Shown: positions 49,142 to 58,004 of the stretch, in pieces
Position numbering within the stretch: position 1 is the first letter of the stretch
Layout of the letters: each line of letters opens with the position of its first letter
Assembly: GCA_017396695.1 (NCBI GenBank)
Contig: JAFQLC010000024.1
Span: 1-64,000, forward strand
Direction of reading: 5' to 3'
DNA: 64,000 bases
Source of the DNA: a bacterium
GTDB lineage: Bacteria > Cyanobacteriota > Vampirovibrionia > Gastranaerophilales > Gastranaerophilaceae
Made by a program: the position numbers and the translations under genes
Notes under the pieces: model-generated
Seen by the model: the letters and a program-made list of their open reading frames with translations, nothing else
Told to the model about the DNA's origin: nothing
Database searches by the model: none

Positions 49142-52100
49142 AGATATAAAAAAAGTTTTAGTCATTGGTTCTGGTCCAATTGTTATTGGGCAAGCGGCAG
49201 AGTTTGACTATGCTGGCGTTCAAGCGTGCCGAGCACTTAAAGAAGAAGGCGTTGAAGTTGTTCTTATAAATTCTAACCCTGCAACTATTATGACAGATGA
49301 AACTGTTGCAGATAAGGTTTATATTGAACCACTTACCCCTGAGTTTGTTGAAAAAATTATAAGAATTGAAAGACCAGACGGGCTTATCGCTTCGCTTGGC
49401 GGGCAAACAGGGCTTAATTTAGCTGTTAAACTTGCTGATTCTGGTGTGCTTGAAAAATACAACGTTCGAGTGCTTGGAACTGACATTCAATCAATTAAAC
49501 TCGCAGAAGATAGAGAACTCTTTAAAAATTTAATGGAAGAGATAGGTGAGCCAATTCCAGCGAGTGATATTGTTTCGGATTTTGAAGCCGCTAAAGAATT
49601 TGCAAATAAAATCGGTTTTCCAATTATTATTCGCCCTGCATACACTTTAGGTGGCTCTGGTGGTGGAATTGCACAAAACATGGAAGAGTATGAAGAAATT
49701 GTTCTTCAAGGTTTGTCTCAAAGCCCGATTAACCAAGTTCTTGTAGAAAAATCAATTGCAGGCTATAAAGAGCTTGAATATGAAGTTGTAAGGGATTCGT
49801 CTGATACTTGTATTATTGTGTGTAATATGGAAAATATTGACCCGATTGGTATTCATACAGGTGATAGTTTTGTTGTTGCGCCAATTCAGACTGCAACAAA
49901 TGAAGATTGCGCTATGCTCCGTGCTTCTGCAATTAAAATTATTCGTGCGCTTAAAATTGAAGGTGGTTGCAATGTTCAATTTGCGCTTGATACAAAATCG
50001 AATAATTATTATGTAATTGAGGTGAATCCAAGGGTATCAAGGTCTTCTGCTCTTGCAAGTAAAGCAACAGGGTATCCTATTGCAAAAATTACAACAAAAA
50101 TTGCGCTCGGCTATAAACTTCATGAAATGAAAAATGCCGTAACAGGCACAACAGTTGCTTCATTTGAGCCAACAATAGATTATGTCGTTGTTAAAATTCC
50201 GAAATGGCCTTTTGATAAATTTGCAAAAGGAGATAGAATTTTAGGAACTAAAATGAAGGCAACAGGTGAGGTTATGGCAATTGGCAGAACTTTTGCTTCG
50301 GCTTTCAAAAAAGCAATTACAAGTTTGGAAAATAAAAGAACTGGAATTTTGCACTACAAGTTTGAGAAATTATCTGATGCAGAGCTTATGAAGGATTTAG
50401 AAATTCAAGATGATATGAGAATTTTTAGGCTTTCAGAGGCAATTTCAAGAGGTTTTGATATTTCTGAATTAAATAAAATTACAAAAATTGACCCTTGGTT
50501 TATCAATGAAATCAAAAATATAACTCTTGTTGAAAAAAGGCTCGAGACTGAACCAATGTGCCCTGAGCTATATAAAGATGCAAAAGAATTTGGGTACTTA
50601 GATTCTGAAATTGTGGCATGTTCTGGGGTTAAACATTCAGATTTGAAAAAATATAAAATCGAAGCATCATTCCGTTTGGTTGACACTTGTGCGGGAGAAT
50701 TTGCATCAAAAACTCCATATTTTTATTCAACATATGGTGAAAACTGTGATTTAGAAGATATTCAATATGAAGAAATTCTAAACAAAGTTGAACCAAAGAA
50801 AAAGATTATGGTGCTTGGTTCTGGTCCAATTAGAATCGGGCAAGGCATTGAGTTTGATTATTGTTCAGTGCATGCAAGTTTTGCAATTCGAAATCAAGGC
50901 TATGAGAGTATTATGGTGAATTCTAACCCTGAAACTTTATCAACTGATTTTGATGTTGCAACAAGGTTATATTTTGAGCCTATGGCGCTAGAAAATATTT
51001 TAAACATTATAAAAAGAGAGCGCCCAGAAGGTGTTATGGTTCAGTTCGGTGGGCAAACCGCAATCAACCTTGCGCAAAGCTTATCTAATGAAGGGGTGAA
51101 AATTTTAGGCACATCATTAGATAGCATTGATGTTGTGGAAGATAGAAAATTGTTTAGCGCGTTACTTCAAGAGCTTGGAATTAAACAACCAATGGGGCTT
51201 GGGGTTAAAAACTTTAACGAGGCAATGAAGGCACTTGATAAGCTTGGCTTCCCTGTTCTTATTCGTCCAAGTTATGTTATTGGTGGACGCGGAATGCAAC
51301 TTTGCTACACAAAAGAAGAGGCAATTTCATATATTGAAGAAGCTTTCAAGTTTTCAGACGGACACCCAGTTTTAATTGACCAATATATCGAAGGTTTGGA
51401 AGCTGAGCTTGATTGTGTTTCAGATGGCGTTGATGTTTTAATTCCAGGAATTTGTGAGCATATTGAAAGAGCGGGTGTTCACTCTGGCGATTCAATGTCT
51501 GTTTACCCATGTCAAAACATCCCAAAAAGCTTGCAAAATAAAATGGCAGATTGCGCCAAAAGCATTGCAAAAAGACTTAATATTAAAGGCTTGATGAATA
51601 TTCAATTTATTATCAAAAACGGTGTTTTGTATGTGATTGAGGTTAATCCAAGAGCTTCAAGAACCGTTCCAATTATGTCTAAAGTAACGGGAATTAATAT
51701 GGTTGATTTAGCTGTTAAAACTTGTCTTGGTCATAAACTTCGTGAATTAGGTGCGCCAGTTGGGCTTTACCCTAAATCAAACTTAGTTGCAGTTAAGATG
51801 CCGATTTTCTCGTTCCAAAAATTAAACAGGATTGACCCAGCGCTTGCGCCAGAAATGAAATCAACAGGTGAGGTTTTGGGAGTTGACACTTGTTTTTCAA
51901 AAGCACTTTTGAAAGCTTTTATTGCAGGCGGATATAAATTTGGTGCGCCAAAGCAAAGGGTTTTGATTTCTTTAAGTGATCATTATAAAAATCCAGCATT
52001 ACCTATAATTCAAGATATTTATAAAGCAGGTTATCTTGTTATGGCAACACACGGAACGCATAAATTCTTAGAGAAAAATGGTGTGCCATCTAAGATGATT

Positions 52101-52367
52101 GAGAAATTTATGATGGATAAACTTCAAAAAAGAATGAAGGAGGGAAGATTATCTTTTGTTTTGAATACGCCAAAAACAGGCGGAGATTCCCAAAAAAGCG
52201 GATTCCATATAAGAACAATTGCAGAGATGTATTCTGTTCCTTGTTTTACATCAATAGACACAATGAGAGCCTACTTGAAGGCACTCAAAACATATGAAGA
52301 AAAAACAATTCTTTTACCTGACACTATTTCAAATTACAGAAAAAGAAAGTTTTTTGGAATTTTTTAA
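49131..52367 (+). CDS. carB: Carbamoyl-phosphate synthase large subunit
   Basis: 1078 residues, full length. Two homologous ATP-grasp halves: first half VLVIGSGPIVIGQAAEFDYAG with IRPAYTLGGSGGG, second half IMVLGSGPIRIGQGIEFDYCS with LIRPSYVIGGRGM; then an MGS-like allosteric domain (VLISLSDHYKNPALPIIQDI). Catalytic acidic residues EVNPRVSRSSALASKATG and EVNPRASRTVPIMSKVTG are both present. It makes carbamoyl phosphate from bicarbonate, ATP and ammonia. ATG at 49131 overlaps carA by 11 bases. Last gene of the operon. Confidence 0.97.
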   Translation: MLDKDIKKVLVIGSGPIVIGQAAEFDYAGVQACRALKEEGVEVVLINSNPATIMTDETVADKVYIEPLTPEFVEKIIRIERPDGLIASLGGQTGLNLAVKLADSGVLEKYNVRVLGTDIQSIKLAEDRELFKNLMEEIGEPIPASDIVSDFEAAKEFANKIGFPIIIRPAYTLGGSGGGIAQNMEEYEEIVLQGLSQSPINQVLVEKSIAGYKELEYEVVRDSSDTCIIVCNMENIDPIGIHTGDSFVVAPIQTATNEDCAMLRASAIKIIRALKIEGGCNVQFALDTKSNNYYVIEVNPRVSRSSALASKATGYPIAKITTKIALGYKLHEMKNAVTGTTVASFEPTIDYVVVKIPKWPFDKFAKGDRILGTKMKATGEVMAIGRTFASAFKKAITSLENKRTGILHYKFEKLSDAELMKDLEIQDDMRIFRLSEAISRGFDISELNKITKIDPWFINEIKNITLVEKRLETEPMCPELYKDAKEFGYLDSEIVACSGVKHSDLKKYKIEASFRLVDTCAGEFASKTPYFYSTYGENCDLEDIQYEEILNKVEPKKKIMVLGSGPIRIGQGIEFDYCSVHASFAIRNQGYESIMVNSNPETLSTDFDVATRLYFEPMALENILNIIKRERPEGVMVQFGGQTAINLAQSLSNEGVKILGTSLDSIDVVEDRKLFSALLQELGIKQPMGLGVKNFNEAMKALDKLGFPVLIRPSYVIGGRGMQLCYTKEEAISYIEEAFKFSDGHPVLIDQYIEGLEAELDCVSDGVDVLIPGICEHIERAGVHSGDSMSVYPCQNIPKSLQNKMADCAKSIAKRLNIKGLMNIQFIIKNGVLYVIEVNPRASRTVPIMSKVTGINMVDLAVKTCLGHKLRELGAPVGLYPKSNLVAVKMPIFSFQKLNRIDPALAPEMKSTGEVLGVDTCFSKALLKAFIAGGYKFGAPKQRVLISLSDHYKNPALPIIQDIYKAGYLVMATHGTHKFLEKNGVPSKMIEKFMMDKLQKRMKEGRLSFVLNTPKTGGDSQKSGFHIRTIAEMYSVPCFTSIDTMRAYLKALKTYEEKTILLPDTISNYRKRKFFGIF

Positions 52368-52391
52368 AGGTTCTCTAGAATGCATCAAAAG

Positions 52392-52418
52392 AAAAGCTCC
52401 CAAGTTCGGGAGCTTTTT
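52392..52418. terminator. Bidirectional terminator after carB
   Basis: AAAGCTCCC / GGGAGCTTT stem, six-base loop, T/A runs on both sides, between convergent genes. Confidence 0.9.
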
Positions 52419-52441
52419 ATATTATCATTGTTCGATTGTTT

Positions 52442-53593
52442 TTACGCTTGAGTTGTATTCAATGCGCTTGGCGAATTTGCTTTTGAAATTGCCTTTTGTG
52501 CTGCTTCTTTAACTGACGCATCTTCATCGTTTGTGAAGTTGCTTAGTATTTGGATTGTTCCGTTTGCTTCTTCTGGTCTTGAAACATAAGAAATAGCTTG
52601 AATTGCAGCTTTTCTTACTGCTGGAACTTCGCTATTTGAAGCGGCTGTCATAATTTCGTTGAAACCAATTAATTCAGGCATTTTGATTTGTGCGATTGTT
52701 TCTTTGCCTTCTGGAATTGATTGGTTGTGTGTGTCGATTTCGTCTCTTAAGTTCTTTTGAAGTTGAGCAAGTGTGTAAATTGCGTAAACTTTGTTTCTTT
52801 CGGCTTGTTCTTTTGGAGAACGAACATCATATATTGCTTGTTCTTCAGGAGTTAGTTGTTCGCCGTTTTTAATTTTTGTTGCAAGTTTTAATTCTTCTTC
52901 AGAAGGACCTTCGAGAGCTGATGTGTCTTTGCTTATGATGTTTGCAATAGAAGTCATTAATTCTTCTGTGTTAAGTTGACTCGCAAGGGTTTTATCCATT
53001 TGACTTATGTTAGAAATTGCAATTAAAGCTTCGTTTTGGGCTGCAAAATCTTCAGAAGCTAAATCTTGAATGAATTGCTCAAGCTGAACTTGTTTAGGGT
53101 TTGTGTAATTTGCAGGTGCTTCTTCAACAGGTGTTTGAGGCGCAAGCGGTGCAGCTTCTTCGGCTGGTGATGCTTGTGCTTCAGTGGTTGGTGTAACTGC
53201 ATTAACTCCATTCATTACGCTTTCTGGCATAAAGTTTGGAGCAGGTGGAACTGTTACCGCTACGCCATTATTTTTTTTTTCACCAAGTCCGTTATCAGCT
53301 TGGCTTGTTTGTTGATACGCATTTGGTGCATTCAGTGAAGTTAAATTCTTAAGGGCGTTTGCAACTTCAGCTGATACTATATTTTGAATCATTGCTTGCA
53401 TTTGTTCTGGTGAAATATTTGCAGGCGCTGTTACAACTTGTGAATTTTGTGCCAAGCTTTGAGCTGCTTGTTGTTCGGTTGCTCCAACAGCTGGTGTGTT
53501 AAATGTGCTTGGGTTGTAAATTCCGATATTTACTGCACTTGTTCCTGTTGAGGTTGGTGTCATTCTTGGAACGATGCCGTTAATTGCAGTCAT
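52442..53593 (-). CDS. HEAT-like repeat protein with long disordered N-terminus
   Basis: 383 residues; ATG at 53593 with AAGGAG six bases upstream. The first 170 residues are Thr/Ala/Gln/Pro-rich and probably disordered (VPRMTPTSTGTSAVNIGIYN). About residues 170-383 contain HEAT/Armadillo-like helices (DLASEDFAAQNEALIAISNI, SEVPAVRKAAIQAISYVSR, DDEDASVKEAAQKAISKA-like). No signal peptide. The function is unknown; the disordered N-terminus and lack of a Sec signal resemble the other tagged proteins but the DTxSFxG motif is absent. Confidence 0.7.
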   Translation of the reverse strand: MTAINGIVPRMTPTSTGTSAVNIGIYNPSTFNTPAVGATEQQAAQSLAQNSQVVTAPANISPEQMQAMIQNIVSAEVANALKNLTSLNAPNAYQQTSQADNGLGEKKNNGVAVTVPPAPNFMPESVMNGVNAVTPTTEAQASPAEEAAPLAPQTPVEEAPANYTNPKQVQLEQFIQDLASEDFAAQNEALIAISNISQMDKTLASQLNTEELMTSIANIISKDTSALEGPSEEELKLATKIKNGEQLTPEEQAIYDVRSPKEQAERNKVYAIYTLAQLQKNLRDEIDTHNQSIPEGKETIAQIKMPELIGFNEIMTAASNSEVPAVRKAAIQAISYVSRPEEANGTIQILSNFTNDEDASVKEAAQKAISKANSPSALNTTQA

Positions 53594-53831
53594 GTATTTC
53601 TCCTTTTGACGATAACTTACATGATTGTAATGCATGTGAATAAAAAAATTTGTTAGTTAATAATTGATTTTTTTATAATTCAGGTGAAAAGCCTTAATTT
53701 GTGTGAGTTTTAGTCATTTACAAAACTTAATAACGGTATTTTTATTCTTTACAAATATCTAGTTTTCCAGCTTGTAAATTTGAGGGCGCTATGCTAGAAT
53801 TTTTGTAAGGCGACATGTGTATAGTGAGAAT

Positions 53832-54023
53832 ATGAAAGTTAATTCGGTTCGAAATTATAATTGTATAGCAAAGCCTAAAAAGCTCTCTAGCGCTGCTTTT
53901 GGTATGCCTACTAGAGTTTCTTCTTCGATTCAAAACACTGCAAATCCATATTATAGACTTGCGGTTGCAAGCCTTAGGGATAGAAAAATCGAAAACGAAT
54001 TAAAATTAATGGGGTTAATATAA
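53832..54023 (+). CDS. 63-aa peptide resembling a free N-terminal tag
   Basis: ATG at 53832 (GTGAG seven bases upstream). The sequence starts MKVNSVRNYN and passes through KPKKLSSAAFG, like the leader region of the tagged proteins, then RVSSSIQNTANPYYRLAVAS and a charged C-terminal helix (LRDRKIENELKLMGLI). It lies three bases before the gpsA start and may be cotranslated with it. No family recognised. Confidence 0.5.
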   Translation: MKVNSVRNYNCIAKPKKLSSAAFGMPTRVSSSIQNTANPYYRLAVASLRDRKIENELKLMGLI

Positions 54024-54026
54024 TAA

Positions 54027-55040
54027 ATGAAATTGACTGTTCTTGGTCTTGGTTGTTGGGGTTTGGTTTTAACTAAGCTTTTGACAAATAACTTTGATGA
54101 AATTTGTGGGTATTCAAGAATTGAAGACTTGCCTGACGAGTTAAGATTGCACAAAAAAACAACTAAACCTTTTAATATTCAACTTGATGACAAGGTTCAA
54201 ATCACTTCTGATTTAGCAGAAGCAATAAAAGGTGCTGATATAATTCTTCTTGTCGTTGCAACAAGTGCCATTAGAGTTGTTTGCGAACAATTAAAAGCGG
54301 CAGGAATTAAAGATGACCAAGTTTTGGTTAATGCCTCAAAAGGCATCGAGCTTCCAAGCTTGCTTCGTATGAGTGAGGTAATTAAATCTGTTCTTCCAAA
54401 TCAAAAAACAGCAGTTTTATCTGGCCCTACTCTTGCGCTTGAGGTTTTGAACGGTTGCCCAACTGCAGCAGTTGTTGCTTGCGAAGATATTGAAACGGCT
54501 GAATTTGTGCAGCGTGCTTGCAATGTGCCATCTAAGTTTAGACTATACGCCAACACGGATGTTGTGGGAGTTGAGCTTGGTGGCAGTTTGAAAAACGTAA
54601 TAGCTATTGCTTCTGGTTTTATTGATGAGCTTGGAATGGGCGACAATGCTCGTGGCGCATTGCTCACTCGTGGCATGGCAGAGATTGTTCGTGTTGCAAC
54701 GAAATTCGGCGCAAAACCTTCAACGTTATGGGGTTTATCTGGAATGGGCGATTTGATTGCGACATGTTCTAGCCCCTTGAGCCGAAATCACACAGTTGGC
54801 GCTATGCTTGCAAAAAATAAAAAAATAGATGATATTTTAGCAGAATTAGGTTCAGTTGCAGAAGGTGTTAAAACATCAAAAGCGGTTTGCGAAATTGCAA
54901 AAAAACTTGATATTGAAGCGCCTTTATCAACCGCAATTTATGAGGCGGTTTATACCGATAAAAATTCTAAAGAAATTTTCGTAAACCTTATGGCAAGAGC
55001 ATTGAAAACAGAAGAAGACTTTCAGGTAATAGAAAAATAG
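54027..55040 (+). CDS. gpsA: Glycerol-3-phosphate dehydrogenase (NAD(P)+)
   Basis: 337 residues. Dinucleotide-binding GLGCWGLVLTKLL, VNASKGIELPSLLRMSEV, LSGPTLALEVL, and the C-terminal catalytic part VELGGSLKNVIAIASGF, ARGALLTRGMAEI, GLSGMGDLIATCSSPLSRNH, VAEGVKTSKAV. It makes glycerol-3-phosphate for phospholipids. The nucleotide loop carries Cys where Ser is usual (GLGCWG), which is not a catalytic change. Confidence 0.93.
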   Translation: MKLTVLGLGCWGLVLTKLLTNNFDEICGYSRIEDLPDELRLHKKTTKPFNIQLDDKVQITSDLAEAIKGADIILLVVATSAIRVVCEQLKAAGIKDDQVLVNASKGIELPSLLRMSEVIKSVLPNQKTAVLSGPTLALEVLNGCPTAAVVACEDIETAEFVQRACNVPSKFRLYANTDVVGVELGGSLKNVIAIASGFIDELGMGDNARGALLTRGMAEIVRVATKFGAKPSTLWGLSGMGDLIATCSSPLSRNHTVGAMLAKNKKIDDILAELGSVAEGVKTSKAVCEIAKKLDIEAPLSTAIYEAVYTDKNSKEIFVNLMARALKTEEDFQVIEK

Positions 55041-55137
55041 CCGTTTCGACTTGGTTCTTCTTGTTATTTTCTGCAATTAAATTTTATGTGGCAAAAGTTA
55101 GAATGGGTTTATAAATCCTCAACTCTTCTGATTCTTG

Positions 55138-55160
55138 CCTGCCTTTGCGCAGGTTTTTTT
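55138..55160 (+). terminator. Rho-independent terminator after gpsA
   Basis: CCTGC / GCAGG stem with a six-base loop and seven Ts. Confidence 0.85.
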
Positions 55161-55183
55161 AGTGGTGTGGCTTTTAGTTTGAA

Positions 55184-55972
55184 TTAGTTTTCAAAGTTTT
55201 CTGTGAAATATTCAAGGCTTTCCCTAAGCGCCATTTCATCAAAAATTTCAAACACAATGAGTGGTTTAATGTTTAACGTTTCAATTGTGTTGAATATCGG
55301 TTTAAAATCAATATTTCCATTTAGCATTGAGCTATGCGAGTCTTCATCTTTAAAATTGTTATGTAGATGTATGTGATGAAGCATAATTCCGTATGTTTTT
55401 ATCCATTCTTCAATTGGGATTTCCCCGTGTAAATTAGCATGCCCAATATCAAGAGTTGCTTTGAGGTTTGGTGAATTAATTGCCCCAAGTAAATCTCTAA
55501 TAAATTCAGGATTAGGTTCATGCACGTTTTCGATTGTTGCAGTTATTCCTTCTTGTTCAAACTCTTTTATAAAGCCTTTAAAAAATTCAACATTTGATTT
55601 GAAGTATAAATTGTTAAATTCTCTGTGCTTTAGTAGGTTGTTTCTGCAAGTATGAAATACGATGTTTTTGCAACCTAGGGTTTGAGCTATCTCAAGGCTT
55701 TGGTAATATCTTTTGATTGAGATTTGTTTAATGGCAGTGTCTTTAGATGCTACATTTAAGTTTGAGAAAAAGCCGTGGAGCGTGAGGTTACCTTCAAAAT
55801 CTGCAAGAATAGTTTTATATTCCTTAAGAGTTTTTTTGTAATTCAAGTCAAGCTCGGCAAGTTTTCCGAACCTGCTGATTTCAATTCCGACATTTAATTC
55901 GTTTGCAAGTTTAACAACGCCTGCAAAGTCATGAAAATTTACTGTTGATGATAAAAATTTTTCGTATTTCAT
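55184..55972 (-). CDS. TIM-barrel sugar-phosphate isomerase/AP-endonuclease-2 family protein
   Basis: 262 residues. Xylose-isomerase-like TIM barrel pattern: NVGIEISRFG, LTLHGFFSNLN, GCKNIVFHTC, ITATIENVHEPNPE (metal Glu), KATLDIGHANLHG (Asp/His metal ligands), LHHIHLHNNFKDEDSHSS, and PLIVFEIFD. The residues E, D, H, H and E of the metal site appear present. Substrate is unknown. Confidence 0.78.
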   Translation of the reverse strand: MKYEKFLSSTVNFHDFAGVVKLANELNVGIEISRFGKLAELDLNYKKTLKEYKTILADFEGNLTLHGFFSNLNVASKDTAIKQISIKRYYQSLEIAQTLGCKNIVFHTCRNNLLKHREFNNLYFKSNVEFFKGFIKEFEQEGITATIENVHEPNPEFIRDLLGAINSPNLKATLDIGHANLHGEIPIEEWIKTYGIMLHHIHLHNNFKDEDSHSSMLNGNIDFKPIFNTIETLNIKPLIVFEIFDEMALRESLEYFTENFEN

Positions 55973-56002
55973 TTTGTTATTCCGTTTAATTTAATTATAG
56001 AA

Positions 56003-56017
56003 TATAATAAAATTATG
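56003..56017 (+). promoter_or_regulatory. -10 box placed for a leaderless start
   Basis: TATAAT (56003-56008), six bases, ATG at 56015; no Shine-Dalgarno. Confidence 0.5.
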
Positions 56018-56224
56018 TACATTTTTGAGCTAATTGCAAAATTAAAAAATAGAAAAAAATCTCAAAAACCTGTTGTTGAAGAACGGCAAGAGGTGCTTGA
56101 GGAGGAAAATTGCAACCACAATTTTGCGCCATTAGATAGCACAAAGAAGTATTTTGCTTGCACAAAATGTGGGCTTGTTGTTGAAGGTAAAGATTTAAAA
56201 GACATAAATTTTTTTAAGTCTTAA
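56015..56224 (+). CDS. 69-aa zinc-ribbon-like protein
   Basis: Basic N-terminus (MYIFELIAKLKNRKKSQK), an acidic stretch (VVEERQEVLEEE) and a single CxH...CxxC zinc ribbon: CNHNFAPLDSTKKYFACTKC. No partner recognised. It lies alone between the TIM-barrel gene (divergent) and the tagged phosphoglucomutase. Confidence 0.7.
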   Translation: MYIFELIAKLKNRKKSQKPVVEERQEVLEEENCNHNFAPLDSTKKYFACTKCGLVVEGKDLKDINFFKS

Positions 56225-56303
56225 TGTTTTTTAAAATATAGAGCAAATTATTTTATTTTCATGTTTTAATCGTTTGTGAATATTATATGTTAGGGAAATA
56301 AAC

Positions 56304-58001
56304 ATGAGAGTATCAAGCATTCAAAGTCGCCCATTAGTGCGCAGTATTACAAATTTTAGACCAAATTTCATTGCCCCAAAATTAGCGCCACTTGCGCATG
56401 ACACATTTAGCTTCAAAGGAAGAGATTCTGAGCTTTTATCTGTTGATGATGCTAAAGCCGCGAAAGCTAAATATGAAACTTCAACTTCTGGGTATAGAGA
56501 AATTTATGGTGATAAATTTAACGATAAATTTGTCAACACAATGACCAACGCAATTGCAAAATATGCACATGATAACGATATCGCCGTGATGGGTGTTGGT
56601 GGAGATACAAGAGCTGCAACAATTAATTATATTCCGCAAATTGCAAATACGCTTTTAGACAAAGGTATTGATGTGAAAGTTCCTATTATGCGAGGTGAAG
56701 ACAAATTTTCTTCCCCTGCTGCGTCTCCTGTTCTTGCAGTTTATGGTAAAGAATACGATATTCCGCTTTCAGTTTTGATGACCGCAAGTCATAATCCTTG
56801 GACTTATGGCGGATATAACTTGTTGACATCTGAAGGTGCTGTTGCAACTGACGTCGTTACTCGCCCAATTGCAGAAAATATAGTTAAAGTTGCACAAGAC
56901 GGTAAACCTGTTGAAAATTCCGCAAAACGTGGTGAACTCACATATTTTGACCCATATGAAGAATACAATGAATATATTGATAGTAAAAAATTAATTAATT
57001 ATGATTTGATTAAAAATGCTGGAATTGAAATATTCTATGATGGCTTAGAAGGAACAGGAAATTATTACTTCCCAAGAATGATGGAAGAGCATGGCGTTAC
57101 TTTTGAAAGAATTTTAGATTCAAAAGTTGAAGGCCCTGAACCAAATGCTAAAAACCTTGCAAATCTTTCTGAAGAAGTTAAAAAATCAGATGCAAAATTA
57201 AAAGTTGGCCTTGCAACTGATGGTGATTCAGATAGATTTGGGCTTGTTGATGAAAATGGTAATTACATCAACTCTAACGATGTAATTATGCTTGTTGCTT
57301 ATCATATGATTAAAAATGAAGGCATGAATAAAGGTACGATTATTAGAAACTGTGCAACAAGTAAGAGAATTGATGTTCTTGCTGATTATTTCAATAAATT
57401 AGACCCTGAAAAATACGACATTAGAGTTGAAGAAACTCCTGTTGGATTTAAATATTTAGGGGACAAAATGGTTGAGCTTGAAGGCACAGAGCATGAAGTA
57501 ATTGTTGCTGGTGAAGAATCTGGTGGGCTCACAATTAGAAACCACATTCCAGAAAAAGACGGCTTTGTTGCAATTTCAAAAATCCTTGAATTAATTGCTG
57601 CTGAAGGCAAACCTTTGGGTCAAATTCTTGCTGAATTAAAAGAAAAAGCAGGAACAGGCTACACTTCAGTTGCAAAGAAAATTGGTTTTGCAAATGAAGA
57701 AGCAAAAGATGCTGGCGTTAAACATTTTGATAAATATTTAACAGGCGAAGTGGATAATGTGGCTGGTTATAAAATTGACTTTGCAAAAACTAAAGCTGCC
57801 GCTGAGCACATTAAAGAATATAAAAAACAAGGCGACGGCACAAAGTTATATCTTGAAAATGGTACTGCAATTTTGATTAGAAAATCAGGCACAGAACCAA
57901 TTGTAAGATTAACAATTGACTCAGCTGACGACGAGGTTACTGCTAATCTTCAAAAAGCATTGCTTGCTGAAATGGAAGAAGTTGGCGGGTTTGAAAAATA
58001 A
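56304..58001 (+). CDS. Phosphoglucomutase/phosphomannomutase family enzyme with N-terminal tag
   Basis: 565 residues; AGGGAAA upstream of the ATG. Residues 1-39 are the tag leader, ending FIAPKLAPLAHDTFSFKG, very similar to the kinase-fold protein at 7543. The rest is a full four-domain alpha-D-phosphohexomutase: phosphoserine loop LMTASHNPWTYGGYN (about 160), metal loop ATDGDSDRFGLVDENG, sugar-specificity loop GEESGGLTIRNH and phosphate loop RKSGTEPIVRLTI. All catalytic elements are present, so it should interconvert hexose-1- and -6-phosphates. The leader has no role in the known fold, and no Sec signal is present. Confidence 0.88.
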   Translation: MRVSSIQSRPLVRSITNFRPNFIAPKLAPLAHDTFSFKGRDSELLSVDDAKAAKAKYETSTSGYREIYGDKFNDKFVNTMTNAIAKYAHDNDIAVMGVGGDTRAATINYIPQIANTLLDKGIDVKVPIMRGEDKFSSPAASPVLAVYGKEYDIPLSVLMTASHNPWTYGGYNLLTSEGAVATDVVTRPIAENIVKVAQDGKPVENSAKRGELTYFDPYEEYNEYIDSKKLINYDLIKNAGIEIFYDGLEGTGNYYFPRMMEEHGVTFERILDSKVEGPEPNAKNLANLSEEVKKSDAKLKVGLATDGDSDRFGLVDENGNYINSNDVIMLVAYHMIKNEGMNKGTIIRNCATSKRIDVLADYFNKLDPEKYDIRVEETPVGFKYLGDKMVELEGTEHEVIVAGEESGGLTIRNHIPEKDGFVAISKILELIAAEGKPLGQILAELKEKAGTGYTSVAKKIGFANEEAKDAGVKHFDKYLTGEVDNVAGYKIDFAKTKAAAEHIKEYKKQGDGTKLYLENGTAILIRKSGTEPIVRLTIDSADDEVTANLQKALLAEMEEVGGFEK

Positions 58002-58004
58002 GAA

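Noticed and set aside
53711-53731. TTTACAAAACTTAATAAC in the gap between 53593 and 53832
   Set aside because: Resembles an HLR1-like repeat but has at least two mismatches and no associated promoter element.
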